A stretch of DNA of 64,000 nucleotides, from positions 2,852,001 to 2,916,000 of the forward strand of contig NZ_CP170198.1 of NCBI RefSeq assembly GCF_042434915.1, read 5' to 3'. The stretch's first letter is position 1, and each line of letters begins with the position of its first letter. A program made the translations under genes and the position numbers. Of this stretch, positions 31,602 to 41,851 are shown piece by piece. The notes beneath the pieces are model-generated. The model worked only from the letters and a program-made list of their open reading frames with translations, was not told the DNA's origin and ran no database searches. This DNA comes from Aquimarina sp042434915 (GTDB lineage Bacteria; Bacteroidota; Bacteroidia; Flavobacteriales; Flavobacteriaceae).

Positions 31602-32564
31602 ATGCCTATACTAGCTTCTACCTATCAACCAGCCTTATTTTTTAAAAGCGCCCATATTGCAACCATTTATCCTAATCTCTTTAGAAGTGTAAGAAATGTT
31701 AAACAAATACGAGAACGCCTAGAGCTACAGGACGGAGACTTTTTGGATTTGGATTGGAGTTTTGCAAAGTCGAAAAAATCAAAACATCTTACACTTATAT
31801 TGCATGGTTTAGAAGGAAACGCACAGCGACCTTATATGAAAGGATTGACAAAACAAATGACAAGTAATAATATAGATGCCGTAGCTATAAATTTACGTAA
31901 TTGTAGTAACCAGCCTAACCGATTATATGCATCTTACCATGCTGGAGCCAGTGATGATCTTGCGCTCGTGGTACAGCATATTACCTCGAATTACAATTAT
32001 GAAAAGGTTTCAATATGTGGTTTTAGCTTAGGCGGCAATATTGTACTTAAATATTTAGGAGAAACTGAGCATATTCCGTCGATAGTGAAATCAGCAGTAG
32101 CGATATCAGTACCATGCGACTTGCATGATTCTCTACAACAAATTGAGAAACCATTTAATTTTATTTACAGAAACAGATTTATTAGACATCTAAAAACCAA
32201 ACTATTACAACGTGCTAAAGATTTCCCTAACAGCATATCGCACCAACAAATAAGAGCTTGTAAATCTTTGATGGATATTGATGATCTATACACGAGTCGA
32301 GCCCACGGTTTTTTGAATGCAGAAGATTATTATTTGAAGTGTAGCAGTAAAAATTTACTCTCCCAGATTGCGCTACCAACATTGATTTTAAATGCTAAAA
32401 ACGATTCTTTTCTAGGAACTTCTTGTTATCCAATTGACGAAGCTCAAGCAAATCCTAAATTATATTTAGAAATGCCCGAATTTGGTGGGCATGTAGGATT
32501 TTATGACTCAGACGGCTCCTATTATCATGAGCTAAGAGCTTATCAATTTATTTCGAGATTTTAA
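31602..32564 (+). CDS. YheT-like alpha/beta hydrolase
   Basis: This 320-aa protein belongs to the UPF0017/YheT group. LHGLEGNAQRPYMKGL is the oxyanion-hole region, the nucleophile Ser is in CGFSLGGNIVLKYLGE, the acid is in LILNAKNDSF and the His in EFGGHVGFYD. Relatives are esterases or hydrolases of unknown substrate, acting in the cytoplasm or at the membrane. Confidence 0.88.
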   Translation: MPILASTYQPALFFKSAHIATIYPNLFRSVRNVKQIRERLELQDGDFLDLDWSFAKSKKSKHLTLILHGLEGNAQRPYMKGLTKQMTSNNIDAVAINLRNCSNQPNRLYASYHAGASDDLALVVQHITSNYNYEKVSICGFSLGGNIVLKYLGETEHIPSIVKSAVAISVPCDLHDSLQQIEKPFNFIYRNRFIRHLKTKLLQRAKDFPNSISHQQIRACKSLMDIDDLYTSRAHGFLNAEDYYLKCSSKNLLSQIALPTLILNAKNDSFLGTSCYPIDEAQANPKLYLEMPEFGGHVGFYDSDGSYYHELRAYQFISRF

Positions 32565-32784
32565 TTATTTTTTGTGCTTCCTTTTTTAATAGAACAACAC
32601 CGTTAGTCGACTGTTTTACTTGGCTTACGGTTATGCCATTTGCAGGTTACTTTCCCTCCATATACTTTATTGCATTTAATCGATTTTAACATAAAAAAAT
32701 TTTTGAATTAACTTTTTTTATCAATTTTTATCAAAAAATAAGGGGTGTTATTGAGATTTCATTAGATAAATATTAATCTGACAT

Positions 32785-35283
32785 ATGAAGATAAAGTACG
32801 TAAAAGTCTTACAAGCCCTTGCTATCGGATTTTCTTTTTTCTACATAAAAGCGCAGTCACAAAAACGAGAGGATGCTTTTGTCCAACCTTCCAAATTTAT
32901 AAAAGTTGATACCCTCACTACCTTACAAAAGAACCCACAAGAATTGTTCAATCAATACCTTGGTTTAAACCGAGCAAATAGCTACGTTAAAATTTCAGAA
33001 CAAGTAGATAATATAGGCGTGGTACACAAGCGATTTCAGCAGTACTACAATGGAATAAGAGTAGAATATGGCATTGCGATTTTGGATGAAAAAGAAAGTA
33101 AAGTCACTGCGCTACATGGTGAATATTACAATGTTGAGCATATTAGTACAAAACCTACGATTACCAAGCCACATGCTTTTCAAATTGCTATTAATCACAT
33201 TGGTGCTCAACAGTATCTCTGGGAGGATGTAGAAGCTTCTAAAGCGATGAACACCTATAACACAGGTGGAGAGCTAGTTATTTTACCAGATTTTACTCCA
33301 GATATTGAACGAGAAAAGTTACACAAGTACAATCTTGCTTATAAATTCGATATTTATGCCAAAAAGCCGTTAAGTAGAGGGTATGTATACATTGATGCTC
33401 ACACAGGAAAATTTTTATATTATGAAGCTATTATTAAGCACCTGGGAAAGCATCGTAATTCCAATAAAAAACTAACAATCATCAATCTATCAGGCTGTGC
33501 TAATTTTGAAGTCGAAACGTCTATCCCTGGTAGCGCAGCGACACGATATAGTGGAAATCGCACAATCACAACCAAATTAATAGATGGTAGTTATATTTTG
33601 AGAGATGAGACTAGAGGAGGTGGGATAAGTACCTATAATAGTAAAAGATCAAATAATTACACTCCTATTAATTTTACAGATAACGATAATATATGGACTG
33701 CAAACGAATTTAATAATTCTGAAAAAGATAATGCTGCTCTTGATGCACATTGGGGTGCAGAAAAAACATATGATTATTGGTGGTCTGTACATTCAAGAAA
33801 TAGTTATGATGATGTTGGTGCAGAGATAAAGAGTTGGGTACATTATGGGGTAGCCTATGACAATGCTTTTTGGAATGGAAGTGTCATGACCTACGGTGAT
33901 GGGTCATCTAATGGATCTGAAGGTAATGGAACCTTTGACGCTCTTACTAGTATCGATGTAGCTGCTCATGAAATTGGACATGCCATAACAAGCAGCACTG
34001 CTAATCTAGCATATCGCAAGGAATCAGGAGCGCTTAACGAAGGCTTTTCTGATATATGGGGAGCAGCTGTAGAGCATTTTGCAAAAGGTAATGAAGATGA
34101 TTCATCTCCTACAGCTTCAGTTTGGCTTATAGGTGAAGATATTGATCGTCGAAGTGGCTCAATCGCCCTGCGATCCATGAGCGATCCTAATACTACTAAT
34201 CAACCCGATACCTATGGAGGTAGATATTGGAAAGATCCAAATTGTGTACCCGTACAAAGTAACGACTATTGCGGTGTACACATAAACTCTGGCGTATTAA
34301 ATTATTGGTTCTACTTAAGTACTATTGGCGGCACTGGTATTAATGATATCGGAAGTTCATACAATGTATCTGGCATCGGTATTTTGAAAGCTGCCAAAAT
34401 AGCTTATAGAACCTTACATGTTTATTTGTCTGCAAATTCGAATTTTATTGATGCTAGAATAAGCTCTATTCAAGCTACTAGAGATTTATATGGAGAAAAT
34501 AGTGCCGAAGAAATTGCAATAACTAATGCATGGTATGCCGTGGGAGTAGGTTCTGAATATGGAGCTGAGGGAGGTATAGCCTATTGCAACTCACAAGGAG
34601 AAAATACAACAGGTGAATATATTAGTCATGTACAATTGGGTGCTATAAATAATATATCTGTTGGTTCAAATAATGGATATACCGATTATACAACGATAGC
34701 TACAGACTTAAGTTTTAACACCTCTTATACGATAACCATTACGCCAACTTGGACAGTAACAAGCTACAACGAAGGCTACGCAGTATGGATTGATTATAAT
34801 CAAGATAGAGATTTTAATGATTCTGGCGAATTGGTCTGGAGTGCACCTGCATCTAAAACAACACCTGTAAAAGGATCTTTTACCATCCCTACTTGGGCAT
34901 CTTTTGGACCAACCAGAATGCGAGTTTCGATGAAGTACAACGGCATACCTATCGCTTGTGAAACCTTTGAATATGGTGAAGTGGAAGATTATACGGTCCG
35001 TATTGAAAATTTGGACGCAGGGCCAATAGTTAATGGAGTAGCGATAGATAAGAACAATATGATCCTTTCAATTTCTCCTAATCCAGTAGCCAATGGAGAG
35101 GTAACTATTAATATCAAAAATATGCAAGACGCTACATACCAAATACGTAATCTATTTGGAAAAATTGTTCAAAATGGACAAATCAAAGAAACTATCGATG
35201 TTCAAGATTTATCTGCTGGCATGTATATTTTACAAATACATACAGCTACAGAAATTTTTACAAAACGATTTGTAAAAAAATAA
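32785..35283 (+). CDS. Secreted M4 (thermolysin-type) metalloprotease with GEVED and T9SS domains
   Basis: This 832-aa protein has a signal peptide (about 1-24), an FTP/PepSY propeptide (50-225) and a peptidase M4 domain (about 230-590). The zinc motif is HEIGHAI (H395, E396, H399), with E419 in GALNEGFSD, and the C-terminal M4 half has CGVHINSGVLNYWFYL. A GEVED domain (about 640-735, ending EYGEVEDYTV) and a type IX sorting tail follow (SISPNPVANGEV...GMYILQI...KRFVKK). It is exported by T9SS and degrades extracellular protein. Confidence 0.93.
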   Translation: MKIKYVKVLQALAIGFSFFYIKAQSQKREDAFVQPSKFIKVDTLTTLQKNPQELFNQYLGLNRANSYVKISEQVDNIGVVHKRFQQYYNGIRVEYGIAILDEKESKVTALHGEYYNVEHISTKPTITKPHAFQIAINHIGAQQYLWEDVEASKAMNTYNTGGELVILPDFTPDIEREKLHKYNLAYKFDIYAKKPLSRGYVYIDAHTGKFLYYEAIIKHLGKHRNSNKKLTIINLSGCANFEVETSIPGSAATRYSGNRTITTKLIDGSYILRDETRGGGISTYNSKRSNNYTPINFTDNDNIWTANEFNNSEKDNAALDAHWGAEKTYDYWWSVHSRNSYDDVGAEIKSWVHYGVAYDNAFWNGSVMTYGDGSSNGSEGNGTFDALTSIDVAAHEIGHAITSSTANLAYRKESGALNEGFSDIWGAAVEHFAKGNEDDSSPTASVWLIGEDIDRRSGSIALRSMSDPNTTNQPDTYGGRYWKDPNCVPVQSNDYCGVHINSGVLNYWFYLSTIGGTGINDIGSSYNVSGIGILKAAKIAYRTLHVYLSANSNFIDARISSIQATRDLYGENSAEEIAITNAWYAVGVGSEYGAEGGIAYCNSQGENTTGEYISHVQLGAINNISVGSNNGYTDYTTIATDLSFNTSYTITITPTWTVTSYNEGYAVWIDYNQDRDFNDSGELVWSAPASKTTPVKGSFTIPTWASFGPTRMRVSMKYNGIPIACETFEYGEVEDYTVRIENLDAGPIVNGVAIDKNNMILSISPNPVANGEVTINIKNMQDATYQIRNLFGKIVQNGQIKETIDVQDLSAGMYILQIHTATEIFTKRFVKK

Positions 35284-35317
35284 GAATAGTGTTTTTTATT
35301 TTTCTTTTAGTCGAGAG

Positions 35318-35352
35318 AATCCCTCAAAGAATTTAGTTTGGGGGATTATTTT
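35318..35352 (+). terminator. Terminator after the M4 protease gene
   Basis: AATCCCTCAAA pairs with TTTGGGGGATT (one G-T pair), followed by ATTTTT. Confidence 0.65.
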
Positions 35353-35396
35353 TAAAAGATATTCAAAACGAAAATAAATTTTCTTTAACCAACTAG

Positions 35397-36113
35397 TTAT
35401 ATGGTTACAATTTCTGAAGGTTTTAGTAATTCCTGCTGACGCAACTTTAAGATTACTTGTGCTATAGCAACAGTATCTTTTTCACAATAGGCAATGATCC
35501 TATCTAAATTTTTTTCTTTGTAATAAACTTTACTAACTTCACTTCCTTCTATATCATCTTTAGGAGATGCTATTCCAAGAATATTTGTTAGTAACTTTAA
35601 AGAAGTATAATGTTTATAGTCTCCAAATTTCCACAATTCCAAAGTGTCCAAATGAGCAACTTCCCATGGCTTTTTACCAAACAGGTCTAACTTAGAAGGC
35701 AAAGAAATTTCATTAATCAACATTCGCCTTGCGATATACGGAAAATCGAATTCTTTACCGTTATGAGCACATAATAGATGCTGAGGACGACTGAAATGGG
35801 ATTCTAAGAGTTCTTTAAAATCTAATAGAAGCTGAGGTTCTTCTCCATAAAATGAAGTAACCCTAAAACTCCTTTTCTCACTCGTATTTGCAAAATATCC
35901 TACAGAAATACAAACAATCTTACCAAACTCTGCCCAAATACCAGCTCTTTCATAAAACTCTGCAGGTGTAAAATCTTCTTTACGTTGATATTTTGTCTTT
36001 TCGCTCCATAAATATTGCATTTCTGGAGTTAAAGCATCAAAATGCTCCTGTATCGGTACGGTTTCGATATCCAAAAAAAGGATATGCTCTAAGGTTAAGT
36101 TACGTAGCATCAT
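35397..36113 (-). CDS. Predicted 3'-5' exonuclease (DEDDy, RNase H-like)
   Basis: This 238-aa protein shows the DEDD residues: FLDIET for Exo I, CAHNGKEFDFPYIARR for Exo II, and AYCEKDTVA for Exo III with its tyrosine. The family is the predicted PolB-type exonuclease found as a stand-alone protein in Bacteroidota. It would degrade DNA or RNA from 3' ends. Its start overlaps the end of the serine hydrolase gene by 14 nt. Confidence 0.85.
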   Translation of the reverse strand: MMLRNLTLEHILFLDIETVPIQEHFDALTPEMQYLWSEKTKYQRKEDFTPAEFYERAGIWAEFGKIVCISVGYFANTSEKRSFRVTSFYGEEPQLLLDFKELLESHFSRPQHLLCAHNGKEFDFPYIARRMLINEISLPSKLDLFGKKPWEVAHLDTLELWKFGDYKHYTSLKLLTNILGIASPKDDIEGSEVSKVYYKEKNLDRIIAYCEKDTVAIAQVILKLRQQELLKPSEIVTI

Positions 36114-37260
36114 GCAACATGTTTAGTGCTTCTTCAAGATATATATAAAAATCTCTAGTAAATGATTTTCCATTTTTGAAAGTTGAGCGTTGATGACCTA
36201 AACGAACAATCGTTATGTCCTCATCGGGAAGTGAAATTACATATTGCCCCAAAATACCACGCATTACAAAAATGTTCTTATTGAGATGATTAGACAGCCA
36301 AAACCCATACCCATACATGTCACTTTTTTCAAACCTTGGTTGTATAGCTTTTTTCGTAAATGCTTCGGGTAAAATCTGTTGCCCATCATACCTACCTCCA
36401 TTTTGAAATAACAATCCAAATTTGGCAAAATCTCTCGCAGTGCTAGCTATACAACAATATGCCTTTTCCATTCCACTAGCTTCACTATCTAATTGCCACA
36501 AACCATCTTGACTCATTCCCAGCGGTTCCCAAAAGTTCTCACTCAAATAAGCTGATAGGCTTTGTCCTGTTGCCTTTTCTATAACCATACCTAATAGTTG
36601 TGTATTTCCACTTAGGTATTCAAATTGTGTTCCCGGAGTTTTTATCACATCCAGATCTAATAAAATTTCACGAATATTCGAATCATAATACGTTTTTGCA
36701 GTAATTGAAAAGGGACTCGAATAATGTTCTGTCCAATCAAGACCAGATGCCATTGATGATAAATCTCCTACAGTAAGTTGAGATGCGATTCCTTCTGAAA
36801 ATTCTGGCAAAAAGTCACCAACGGGTTGATTTAAACTTTTAATATACTTTTGCATTATTGCCTTACCTAGCATGGCAGTGATTATGCTCTTGGCCATCGA
36901 AAAAGAATTTGTACGGGACTTTTGATTATAGCCAGGCGCGTAAAATTCGTGCCACACACTATCATTTTTTAAAATTAAAAAAGATGTAGTTCCCAATGCA
37001 TTATGAATACTATCTAAACGCTCCGAAGGTGCTACCGTATTGAATTGAGGATGTTGCGGAATGGTTTTGACATTTTTGGCTTTTTGAATACTACGGTTAT
37101 CAAAATATGAATGATCATCTATAAACGCTGTACTATGACCAGTCATGTATACTACTCGCACTCCTTTTAAAATATAATCATAGTCAAATACATACAGAGA
37201 GATCAATAAAATGGTTAATGTGATTAAAAAACCTTTAGTAATGCGCTTAAGTAACTTCAT
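36100..37260 (-). CDS. Class C beta-lactamase-like serine hydrolase
   Basis: This 386-aa protein has an N-terminal membrane helix (about 8-26) and a beta-lactamase/transpeptidase-like domain. The SxxK motif is SMAK (in NSFSMAKSIITAM), and the YxN motif is YLSGN. The C-terminal strand reads ITIVRLGHQ in place of the KTG box. Relatives are esterases, D-aminopeptidases or penicillin-binding-like enzymes rather than drug-resistance genes. It probably acts in the periplasm. Confidence 0.88.
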   Translation of the reverse strand: MKLLKRITKGFLITLTILLISLYVFDYDYILKGVRVVYMTGHSTAFIDDHSYFDNRSIQKAKNVKTIPQHPQFNTVAPSERLDSIHNALGTTSFLILKNDSVWHEFYAPGYNQKSRTNSFSMAKSIITAMLGKAIMQKYIKSLNQPVGDFLPEFSEGIASQLTVGDLSSMASGLDWTEHYSSPFSITAKTYYDSNIREILLDLDVIKTPGTQFEYLSGNTQLLGMVIEKATGQSLSAYLSENFWEPLGMSQDGLWQLDSEASGMEKAYCCIASTARDFAKFGLLFQNGGRYDGQQILPEAFTKKAIQPRFEKSDMYGYGFWLSNHLNKNIFVMRGILGQYVISLPDEDITIVRLGHQRSTFKNGKSFTRDFYIYLEEALNMLHDAT

Positions 37261-37337
37261 TGAGTTTTAAAATTGAGCCGTAATACGAGTTAGTCTTACT
37301 AAAGTAAGAAATTTATATAGTACTACTTGCAATATTG

Positions 37338-37844
37338 CTAAAACAAAAGTTGTTGTTTTGAAGGGTTTTCATGATCGAGTAACCATTTTTTTCTCCACAA
37401 TCCTCCTGCATATCCCGTCAAAGAACCATCTGATCCAATAACCCTATGACAAGGAATAATAATCCAAAGCGGGTTTTTTCCATTGGCAGATGCTGCTGCC
37501 CGAATAACCTTAGGGTCTCCAAGCTGTTTTGCTATATCAAGGTAACTCGCTGTTTTACCATAAGGAATAGTTAGCAATTGATTCCATACTTTTAATTGAA
37601 AATCAGTACCTTGTGGATGTATAGGTATGGTAAATTTTTTGCGAATCCCCTCAAAATACTCGTGGAGTTGTTGTATTGCTTGACCAAAATACGCAGGCAA
37701 ACTATCTTTACAGGAATCAGAAGTTTCAAGTTCATTAAGTGTACAAACGGTAAGACCCAACTCATCTCCAAGTAAACAAGCTATGCCTAAAGGGGTTTTG
37801 AACGTAACTTTATAAACCTTACTTATTTGATTCGTTTTCATCAA
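37338..37844 (-). CDS. ogt: Methylated-DNA--protein-cysteine methyltransferase
   Basis: This 168-aa protein has the PCHRV acceptor cysteine (IIIPCHRVIGSDGSLTGYAGG) and the preceding helix-turn-helix. It removes alkyl groups from O6-guanine by a suicidal transfer. It overlaps the CNNM gene by 26 nt and so is translationally linked to it. Confidence 0.93.
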   Translation of the reverse strand: MMKTNQISKVYKVTFKTPLGIACLLGDELGLTVCTLNELETSDSCKDSLPAYFGQAIQQLHEYFEGIRKKFTIPIHPQGTDFQLKVWNQLLTIPYGKTASYLDIAKQLGDPKVIRAAASANGKNPLWIIIPCHRVIGSDGSLTGYAGGLWRKKWLLDHENPSKQQLLF

Positions 37845-38907
37845 TTATCCCCATTTTTTTGGCTCTTTTCTGCCAGTTTTTTCTAGCCAAGTCTTGCATA
37901 TTATGTTCAACATCGCTTTCGTCCACAATTTCTAATCCTAATAAAGTTTCTATAACATCTTCCATAGTTACAATACCACTTACTGACCCGTATTCATCAA
38001 CAACCAGTGCAATATGATTTTTACTTTCTATGAGACGATTAAACAACTCAGGTATTGGCAAATTGCGTTCGGTGTATAAGATCGTTCTTCTTATATCGCG
38101 CAATATTTTTGATCCATTACCATTGGCCATCTCTCTAAACACCTCATCTTTTAAAACCATCCCAGTTATATTATCACTTTTACCTTGATAAACTGGAACT
38201 CTAGAAAACCTTAGGTTTTGATTTTCGTTAAAAAAAGATTCGATGGTTGTTTCCTCATTCGCCAGTTTCATCACGGTACGCGGGGTCATTACATCTTTTG
38301 TAAACACCTCTTTAAAGGTTAGTAAGTTTTTAATCACCTTGGATTCAGACTCTTCAAACACACCTTCTTCATGCGCAATATCAGCCATTGCCGAAAAATC
38401 TTCTCGATTAAGTACTGAACCGTGATGTGAGCCTCCGCCCACAACTTTTGTCGTTAACTGTAATAACCAGAGAACCCCCGTATATCTAAGAGGTAGTATC
38501 ATAAGGGTTAGTGCTTTTGAAGTAAAATTAGCTAACGATTTCCATTTACTGGCTCCTATAGTTTTAGGAATTATTTCTGAAACAACAAGTATAAGAAATG
38601 TCATTATTGCAGATACGACACCTACAACATTAATCCCCCATATTTCAAATTTATAAGGTAATTTCTCTGCTTGAACCCCAACCAAAATAGCGCCAACCGT
38701 ATGTGCTATCGTATTTATTGTTAAAATTGCGATGAGGGGTTGATCTACATCTTTTTTTAGATTTTCTAAAGTTTGCGCATATGCTTTTCCCTCTTTCTTC
38801 TTAATGCTTATAAAAGTAGGGGTAATACTCAATAAAACTGCTTCTAAGACTGAGCATAGAAAGGAGAACATGATAGAAACTACTGCGTAAATAATAAGTA
38901 AAGTCAT
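37819..38907 (-). CDS. CNNM/CBS-domain membrane protein (hemolysin C family)
   Basis: This 362-aa protein has a DUF21/CNNM transmembrane domain (residues 1-150, with ILTINTIAHTVGA and LILVVSEIIPKTIGA) and two CBS domains (about 195-330, with DVMTPRT and VVDEYGSVSGIVTMEDV). Families of this type transport or sense magnesium or cobalt; the gliding protein GldE is a larger relative. Function here is not assigned beyond a possible cation transporter. Confidence 0.85.
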   Translation of the reverse strand: MTLLIIYAVVSIMFSFLCSVLEAVLLSITPTFISIKKKEGKAYAQTLENLKKDVDQPLIAILTINTIAHTVGAILVGVQAEKLPYKFEIWGINVVGVVSAIMTFLILVVSEIIPKTIGASKWKSLANFTSKALTLMILPLRYTGVLWLLQLTTKVVGGGSHHGSVLNREDFSAMADIAHEEGVFEESESKVIKNLLTFKEVFTKDVMTPRTVMKLANEETTIESFFNENQNLRFSRVPVYQGKSDNITGMVLKDEVFREMANGNGSKILRDIRRTILYTERNLPIPELFNRLIESKNHIALVVDEYGSVSGIVTMEDVIETLLGLEIVDESDVEHNMQDLARKNWQKRAKKMGIIDENESNK

Positions 38908-39015
38908 AAAAGTGGGCTATAGAAAGTAACAGTGCTCTTAGAACACTTTAGGAAAAATATGATTTTAGATCTAAAATAATAGTTTATAAATTATAATTTG
39001 TTCTTAAAACTTATG

Positions 39016-39423
39016 CTAGGGGTTACTGGATGATGTAGAAACCTTATTCATATAAACTTCGATATCTGATAAATCTTCTTCAGAAAATTGTTTAATGATT
39101 ACAAAATTAGTTTTCATGACTGCATAGTTCTCTGGTTCTACGATGGGTGCAGCTTTTTGTTTTAAAAAGGAGATCAAATCTCCTTGTTGCTCTGTATACA
39201 CCTTCATTATTTGTTGAACGCTGGGTCCAATGGATTTTTTATCGGTCAAATGACATGTATAGCACTTGCCCTTGCCCATAAAAATTTCTTTTCCGCGATC
39301 AAAAGAATTACTCGATGTTGTCTTTTTTCCGATCGTAATAGGTTTGGCCTCCTTTTTATCAGTTTGGCATGCACAAAATATTAAAGAACTAATTATTATC
39401 GCAAAAGTGATTTTTACATTCAT
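39016..39423 (-). CDS. Small c-type cytochrome lipoprotein
   Basis: This 135-aa protein is given a start at ATG 39423 (MNVKITFAIIISSLIFCAC), which makes a proper lipoprotein signal; ATG codons 9 nt and more upstream are alternatives. The heme site is CYTCH, with IGPSVQQIM and a methionine region (AVMKTNF) as distal ligand. It would carry electrons on the periplasmic side of the membrane. It is the last gene after the TerB-like and hemB genes, a fitting place for a heme protein. Confidence 0.85.
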   Translation of the reverse strand: MNVKITFAIIISSLIFCACQTDKKEAKPITIGKKTTSSNSFDRGKEIFMGKGKCYTCHLTDKKSIGPSVQQIMKVYTEQQGDLISFLKQKAAPIVEPENYAVMKTNFVIIKQFSEEDLSDIEVYMNKVSTSSSNP

Positions 39424-39436
39424 AGACAGCATAACT

Positions 39437-39826
39437 TTATGGTTGGTAATCATCTTTAATTTTTTCTGCATCTTTAGTAAAACGATCTAACAAATCAGTA
39501 CTGAAGTTTGTTGCAATTGATTTATTTTGTGCATTTACGTGCTCACTGGCACGTGCTAGTTTTGTAAGAGCATAGTGCATAAACTCATATTCTTCGTCGG
39601 GTCCATGATCCGAGAAAACTTCGATTACCTTCCTGTATAAAGTATTAATATCCGAATGGTTTGCATTTTCATAGTCAAAAGACCATTTGATATCCTTTCC
39701 TTTGGGGTGTTCTAATAAAATTTCTTCTAACGTGATCATTTGTTGTTCATCAATTACTCCATCGCTCATTGCTGCAACATATAGTAATTCTCCAAATGAT
39801 TGATACAATCTATCTTTATTTTCCAT
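39437..39826 (-). CDS. TerB-like protein
   Basis: This 129-aa helical protein has the TerB-family start (LLYVAAMSDGVIDEQQM) and acidic metal-binding-like helices. Members occur in tellurite-resistance and other stress loci, but single-domain versions have no defined function. It lies 17 nt after hemB on the same strand. Confidence 0.75.
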   Translation of the reverse strand: MENKDRLYQSFGELLYVAAMSDGVIDEQQMITLEEILLEHPKGKDIKWSFDYENANHSDINTLYRKVIEVFSDHGPDEEYEFMHYALTKLARASEHVNAQNKSIATNFSTDLLDRFTKDAEKIKDDYQP

Positions 39827-39843
39827 AAGCCCATATAATTTAA

Positions 39844-40818
39844 TTATCCTAGTAAGGTAGCAATATCTTTTGAAAAATAACTAGCAATCATGGTAGCACC
39901 TGCACGTTTGATCGCTGTGACCTGCTCCATCATTACTGCATCGTGATCTAACCATCCTTTTTCTGCAGCCGCTTTTAGCATTGCATATTCTCCACTTACT
40001 TGATATACAGCTATAGGAACATCTACTGATTCTTTAATATCGCGAACAATATCCAAGTAGCATAAACCAGGTTTAACCATAACAATATCTGCTCCTTCTT
40101 GCACATCCATCAAAGTTTCTTTAATAGCCTCATCACGGTTAGCAAAATCCATTTGATAGGTTTTTTTATCACCAAAACCAGGAGCTGAGTCCAAGGCATC
40201 TCTAAACGGACCATAAAATGAGGAGGCATACTTTGCACTATAACTCATTATACCAGCATTCACCAACTTTTCTTGCTCCAAAAGTTCTCGTATCGCTTTA
40301 ATCCTACCATCCATCATATCACTGGGGGCAACAAAATCTGCCCCAGATCGAATATGTGACAATGCCATCTGCGCTAATACCTCACATGTTGGATCGTTTG
40401 TTATATAACCATTTTCGACAATTCCGTCGTGACCATACGATGAGTATGGGTCCAAAGCCACATCGGTCATTATTAACATATTGGGAGCTAAGTCTTTTAT
40501 TGTTTTGATAGCACGTTGCATTAGCCCATCTTTATTGAGTGCTTCGGTGCCTTTATTGTCCTTTAAAGCATCATCTACCTTCACAAAAAGTAACACGGCT
40601 TTCAGTCCTAAGCTCTGCAGGGTTTTAACTTCTATTTTGAGATTATCTAGACTATATCTATAATATCCAGGCATAGAAGCAATCTCCTCTTTAACACCTT
40701 CTCCTTCGACTATAAAAAGAGGTGTAATAAAATCGTTGGGCGTTATAGTGTTTTCTCTAACCAAAGAACGAATGGCGTCATTAGTTCTCAATCTTCTGTT
40801 TCTGCGTAATTGATGCAT
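39844..40818 (-). CDS. hemB: Porphobilinogen synthase (delta-aminolevulinate dehydratase)
   Basis: This 324-aa protein joins two 5-aminolevulinates into porphobilinogen. The Schiff-base lysines are in MSYSAKYASSFYGPFRDA and VKPGLCYLD, and the metal site is DVALDPYSSYGHDG, without the zinc-binding Cys triad, so a magnesium-type enzyme. It heads a short row with the TerB-like and cytochrome genes, and is separated from the other heme genes by 12 kb. Confidence 0.95.
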   Translation of the reverse strand: MHQLRRNRRLRTNDAIRSLVRENTITPNDFITPLFIVEGEGVKEEIASMPGYYRYSLDNLKIEVKTLQSLGLKAVLLFVKVDDALKDNKGTEALNKDGLMQRAIKTIKDLAPNMLIMTDVALDPYSSYGHDGIVENGYITNDPTCEVLAQMALSHIRSGADFVAPSDMMDGRIKAIRELLEQEKLVNAGIMSYSAKYASSFYGPFRDALDSAPGFGDKKTYQMDFANRDEAIKETLMDVQEGADIVMVKPGLCYLDIVRDIKESVDVPIAVYQVSGEYAMLKAAAEKGWLDHDAVMMEQVTAIKRAGATMIASYFSKDIATLLG

Positions 40819-40925
40819 ATACTAGCTCTAATTTTGTAGGGTAAAGATACTGATATATCTTAAGAATTTGAGTTCAAATATGTATCGTATTTTAATCAAA
40901 AGGTATTTCAATTTGTAACATATTG

Positions 40926-40933
40926 TAATTTTG
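40926..40933 (+). promoter_or_regulatory. -7 box upstream of the ABC/M1 pair
   Basis: TAATTTTG matches TAnnTTTG and lies 35 nt before the ATG at 40969. No good -33 element is visible. Confidence 0.35.
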
Positions 40934-40968
40934 AACTACATATAACTAGACTATAACTCTCTTACATT

Positions 40969-41850
40969 ATGTTGACAATAACCAATTTGAATAAAACCTA
41001 TCCTAACGGTACACAAGCACTCAATAATGTTAATCTACAGCTAGAAAAAGGTATGTTTGGTCTTTTGGGCCCCAATGGTGCGGGTAAATCTTCTCTAATG
41101 CGTACCATTGCAACACTTCAACAAGCAGATTCTGGAACAATTCATTTTGATACTATTGATGTTTTTAAAAACCCAGAAGCTCTTCGCAAAATCTTAGGAT
41201 ATTTACCTCAAGATTTTGGTGTGTATCCCAAGGTGTCAGCAGAGTTAATGCTTAATCATATTGCCAAGGTAAAAGGAATAACTACCAGTAGTGTTAGAAA
41301 AGAGTATGTAGATGATCTACTTAACAAGGTAAATTTATACAATTTTAAGAATAGAAACTTAGGTGATTTTTCTGGCGGAATGCGTCAGCGTTTTGGTATT
41401 GCACAAGCATTAATTGGCAATCCTAAGTTGATAATTGTCGATGAACCCACAGCAGGTTTAGATCCTCTTGAACGTAACCGCTTCCACAATTTATTGAGTG
41501 AATTAGGAGAAAACGCAGTAGTTATTTTATCTACTCATATTGTCGATGATGTTATCAACTTATGTCAAAACATGGCAGTTTTTAATAACGGTAAAATTCT
41601 TGTTCAAGGAAATCCTCAACATTTATCTGATACTCTTAACGGAAAAGTATATAAAAAACGGATTAATAAAGAAGAATTATCACACTATGAATCCGAATAT
41701 GAGGTCCTAACAAATTATCTACGCGGGGGGCAACTTAACATCAACATATACAGTGACATAAATCCAGAAAACGGTTTTGAGCCGCTCTCTAATACTTTGG
41801 AGGATTTTTACTTTTATAGTATTAATAAAAAACAGCTAAAAACAGTTTAG
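40969..41850 (+). CDS. ABC transporter ATP-binding protein
   Basis: This 293-aa protein has Walker A GPNGAGKSS, signature FSGGMRQR, Walker B LIIVDEPTAGLD and switch His in STHIVDD. It belongs to the group that energises large permeases, and the next gene, 1 nt away, is such a permease fused to a peptidase. The pair forms one transport/protease unit. Confidence 0.93.
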   Translation: MLTITNLNKTYPNGTQALNNVNLQLEKGMFGLLGPNGAGKSSLMRTIATLQQADSGTIHFDTIDVFKNPEALRKILGYLPQDFGVYPKVSAELMLNHIAKVKGITTSSVRKEYVDDLLNKVNLYNFKNRNLGDFSGGMRQRFGIAQALIGNPKLIIVDEPTAGLDPLERNRFHNLLSELGENAVVILSTHIVDDVINLCQNMAVFNNGKILVQGNPQHLSDTLNGKVYKKRINKEELSHYESEYEVLTNYLRGGQLNINIYSDINPENGFEPLSNTLEDFYFYSINKKQLKTV

Positions 41851-41851
41851 A